Shown here: one piece after another, positions 5,638-7,490 of the stretch | Position numbering within the stretch: position 1 is the first letter of the stretch | Layout: each line of letters begins with the position of its first letter | Assembly (NCBI GenBank): GCA_009699025.1 | Contig: WLOZ01000082.1 | Coordinates: 1-7,490 of the forward strand | Direction of reading: 5' to 3' | From: Actinomycetota bacterium | GTDB lineage: Bacteria > Actinomycetota > Actinomycetes > S36-B12 > CAIYMF01 | DNA: 7,490 nt | Position numbers and translations under genes: made by a program | The notes under the pieces: generated by a model | Told to the model about the DNA's origin: nothing | Database searches by the model: none | The model's input: only the letters and a program-made list of their open reading frames with translations

Positions 5638-7490
5638 GTTGAGCCTCGCGCCGCAGGAGTGCCGATGGTGGTCGTCGGCGTCGAGTCGGTGCCGCCCATC
5701 CCGGTGCGTACGGCATCTGGCCCGCTGCTGCCCGCGCTGCCGGCGGCACTGGCCGAGGTTCCCGGGGGCACGGCCGAGAACGGCGCCAACCCGTTCATTC
5801 GCGCTGACGCCCTGACCGACGCAGAGTGGCCCTCGGCCGTGACGGTGCGCCTCTACGACGCGAGCCTCGGGCGTGGTGACACCGCGGCCGACAACGACAG
5901 CGACTACGTCTGGCAGGGCAGCCTCACCCGAGGGTGGGGCCGCGTGACCGAGCAACTGGTGGCCGGTCACGGGTACGCCCTGTGGGGGCGTCAGACCACT
6001 GGCGTGTGGCGTCCGCTCGGGCGGTTTGGGGTGCGTGGAACGGTCGACTCCTCGGGGCCCACCACTCAGGCCGGTGGACTGTCGGTGTCGCTGGCCAGTG
6101 GAGAGCTCGGCTGGACCTGGGACTCGCCGAACCTCGCAGGTCCCGCAGCCGGGGTGGGCGTGGGCCTGCAGTGGTTGGCCCGCGCGCCGGAGCAGGTCGG
6201 ACTGCCCGACGGGTGGCGGCTCATGGTGTCGTCTGGCTCGCCGTGGGCGTCGCTCTCGGAGGCCGGTGTCCGGCTGAGGTCCTTGCGCCCACCGTCGGCC
6301 CCGGCGGTCACGCGCGTGAGCGGCCAGAGCGCCCAGGTGCGCTTCACCTACCCACTGGTCGGCCGGATTGCGCCGGGTGGCTTCGTCCTGCAGCAGCGGG
6401 TGGGCATCCGCTGGATTCCGCTGCGAGTGAGCGGGGGTGCGCTCCGGCCGGGCGCCCGACTCACCACCCTCGCGCGGGGTGCCAGTGCCGTGCGGGTCGG
6501 CGTAGTGAACCGGGGCGTCACCGTGTTCAGCCGACCTGCGGTGGTGCGCTCAGCCGGCGCGCCTCCCGTGATGGTCGCCTCGCCGGTTGACGTCGACCAG
6601 TGCGGGTCGGCCACCAACTCGGTAGCCGCGCCCGAGGCCGTGGTGCTGCACGGTTGGAGCGGCATGTCGCTGACATTCCGGCGCAATGACTTCGGGGTGT
6701 ATGAGCAGGCCATCGGGGGTGACAAGATCCCGGGCTATCGCAACACCCTCGGCTTCTGCGACACCTCTGCCGGCCGCACGTGGACCTTCACTGACGCTTC
6801 CGGAATCGCCACTCGATTCGCCGACGGGCGGCCCACGACGGTGACCAACCAGGGTCAGCCGGTGTCGACCCTCACGTGGGTCGACGACCGGCTCGTGCGG
6901 CTCACCAACGGGGTGGGTCGGTCGATGGGCCTCGTGTACGCGGGCGGGTCGACCACCTGCCCCTCGGCCGACTGGCGGGGCTACTCGGCGCCCCCGACGG
7001 GCAGCCTGTGCCGCCTTGAGTACCCCGGAGGGGTGGCCACCGACCTGGGGTACCTCGCTGCCGAACTCCCGTCGCCGCAGATCGGCCTGGTGAAGGACCC
7101 TGGCAACAGTGCGACCGCCCTCGGCTGGGACCAGATGGGGCGCCTCGTGGCCACGCGCAGCCCTTTGGTGAACCGCGCCGCCACGGCCGACCCGGCGGCG
7201 GCCGCCGCCATCGCGACCGCCGCGTACGACGGCCTCGGCCGAGTCGCCTCCGTGACCGAGGCACCCGGGTCGGTGGGCGCCGACTCAGCAACCCAGAGCT
7301 TCGCCCTGCCGGTGATCGGTGAGGCACAGCTGAAGGCCGGCACGCCCGTCGCAGCCCGGGTGACGTCGACCGCCACCGGCTACGAGACGTTCAACGAGGC
7401 CACGCTCGACCCCGTCACGCTCGACCAGTCGGTGTCGCGCGACGCGGCCGGCTCGCAGACCGCGACCTCGACGTCGGGCCGCACCACCAC
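5527..7490 (+). CDS. Second RHS-repeat protein, N-terminal 654 residues (3' end outside window)
   Basis: The frame runs from ATG 5527 to the right edge without a stop; I translated every codon. It starts with a signal peptide ending PAQA/VEP near residue 37. Residues about 100-240 are beta-rich with a YVWQGSL...LVAGHGYALWG pattern, and about 255-345 (PPSAPAVTRVSG onward) look fibronectin-III-like. RHS repeats begin near residue 416 (GRTWTFTDASGIATRFADG). Then come family signatures of actinobacterial RHS proteins: TTCPSADW...PPTGSLC, DPGNSATALGWDQMGRL, a TRSPLVNR block, and YDGLGRVASVTEAP (residues 567 on). The PA14 domain, core and variable tail expected in such proteins lie beyond the window. 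It follows the unknown secreted protein by 21 bp, suggesting one operon. It is a paralogue of the RHS protein at the left edge: the last residues here align with the first ones there. The cargo and function of this copy cannot be seen. Confidence 0.95.
   Translation, partial: MRQGWNARRSAAVAALAVAAVVGAGLPDVLAPRPAQAVEPRAAGVPMVVVGVESVPPIPVRTASGPLLPALPAALAEVPGGTAENGANPFIRADALTDAEWPSAVTVRLYDASLGRGDTAADNDSDYVWQGSLTRGWGRVTEQLVAGHGYALWGRQTTGVWRPLGRFGVRGTVDSSGPTTQAGGLSVSLASGELGWTWDSPNLAGPAAGVGVGLQWLARAPEQVGLPDGWRLMVSSGSPWASLSEAGVRLRSLRPPSAPAVTRVSGQSAQVRFTYPLVGRIAPGGFVLQQRVGIRWIPLRVSGGALRPGARLTTLARGASAVRVGVVNRGVTVFSRPAVVRSAGAPPVMVASPVDVDQCGSATNSVAAPEAVVLHGWSGMSLTFRRNDFGVYEQAIGGDKIPGYRNTLGFCDTSAGRTWTFTDASGIATRFADGRPTTVTNQGQPVSTLTWVDDRLVRLTNGVGRSMGLVYAGGSTTCPSADWRGYSAPPTGSLCRLEYPGGVATDLGYLAAELPSPQIGLVKDPGNSATALGWDQMGRLVATRSPLVNRAATADPAAAAAIATAAYDGLGRVASVTEAPGSVGADSATQSFALPVIGEAQLKAGTPVAARVTSTATGYETFNEATLDPVTLDQSVSRDAAGSQTATSTSGRTT

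Noticed and set aside
4990..5970. Minus-strand open frame across the junction of the secreted protein and the second RHS gene
   Set aside because: It spans two plus-strand genes and the ribosome site between them, and its product is Arg/His/Gly/Val rich with no recognisable motif.

Overview
This 7.5-kb window comes from a high-GC Gram-positive bacterium, most likely an actinobacterium. The coding sequence is about 65-78% G+C on the lines I counted by hand, third codon positions are almost all G or C, and the RHS proteins have the domain order and Cys/Gly signature motifs of the large secreted PA14-RHS proteins of actinobacteria such as Nocardioides and Streptomyces. I cannot name the genus. 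No RNA gene, CRISPR array, insertion sequence or transposase is visible. Essentially the whole window is coding, all of it on the + strand.

Layout: (1) Positions 1-3239 hold the 3' part of a large RHS/YD-repeat protein. It runs in from the left edge and contains a PA14-like domain, YD repeats, the RHS-associated core and a roughly 208-residue variable C-terminal tail. The tail has three glycine/alanine-rich hydrophobic segments followed by a strongly basic stretch. (2) Positions 3240-3336 are a 97-bp spacer with an AT-rich island, small repeats, a GC hairpin and a good ribosome binding site. (3) Positions 3337-5505 encode a 722-residue secreted protein of no family I recognise, with 12 cysteines and many Trp/Tyr residues. 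(4) After only 21 bp, positions 5527-7490 hold the 5' part of a second RHS protein. It has a signal peptide, beta-rich N-terminal domains and the first RHS repeats, and it stays open to the right edge.

The first RHS gene enters at almost the same place in the protein family where the second leaves. Both edges read LDPVT followed eight residues later by D-x-A-G, 7402 bp apart. The locus therefore looks like a tandem array whose repeat unit is an unknown secreted protein plus an RHS protein, with a period near 7.4 kb. By analogy with the second gene, the full first RHS protein would be about 1700 residues.

Together these look like a cell-surface or secreted system of the RHS/WapA/teneurin type, in which a large beta-shell carries a variable C-terminal domain. 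Three points deserve attention. No small immunity gene follows the first RHS gene. The C-terminal tail looks membrane-active or membrane-anchored rather than enzymatic. The unknown secreted protein sits directly upstream of, and probably in an operon with, the second RHS gene, so it is a candidate dedicated partner. These functional statements are inferences from architecture and order.
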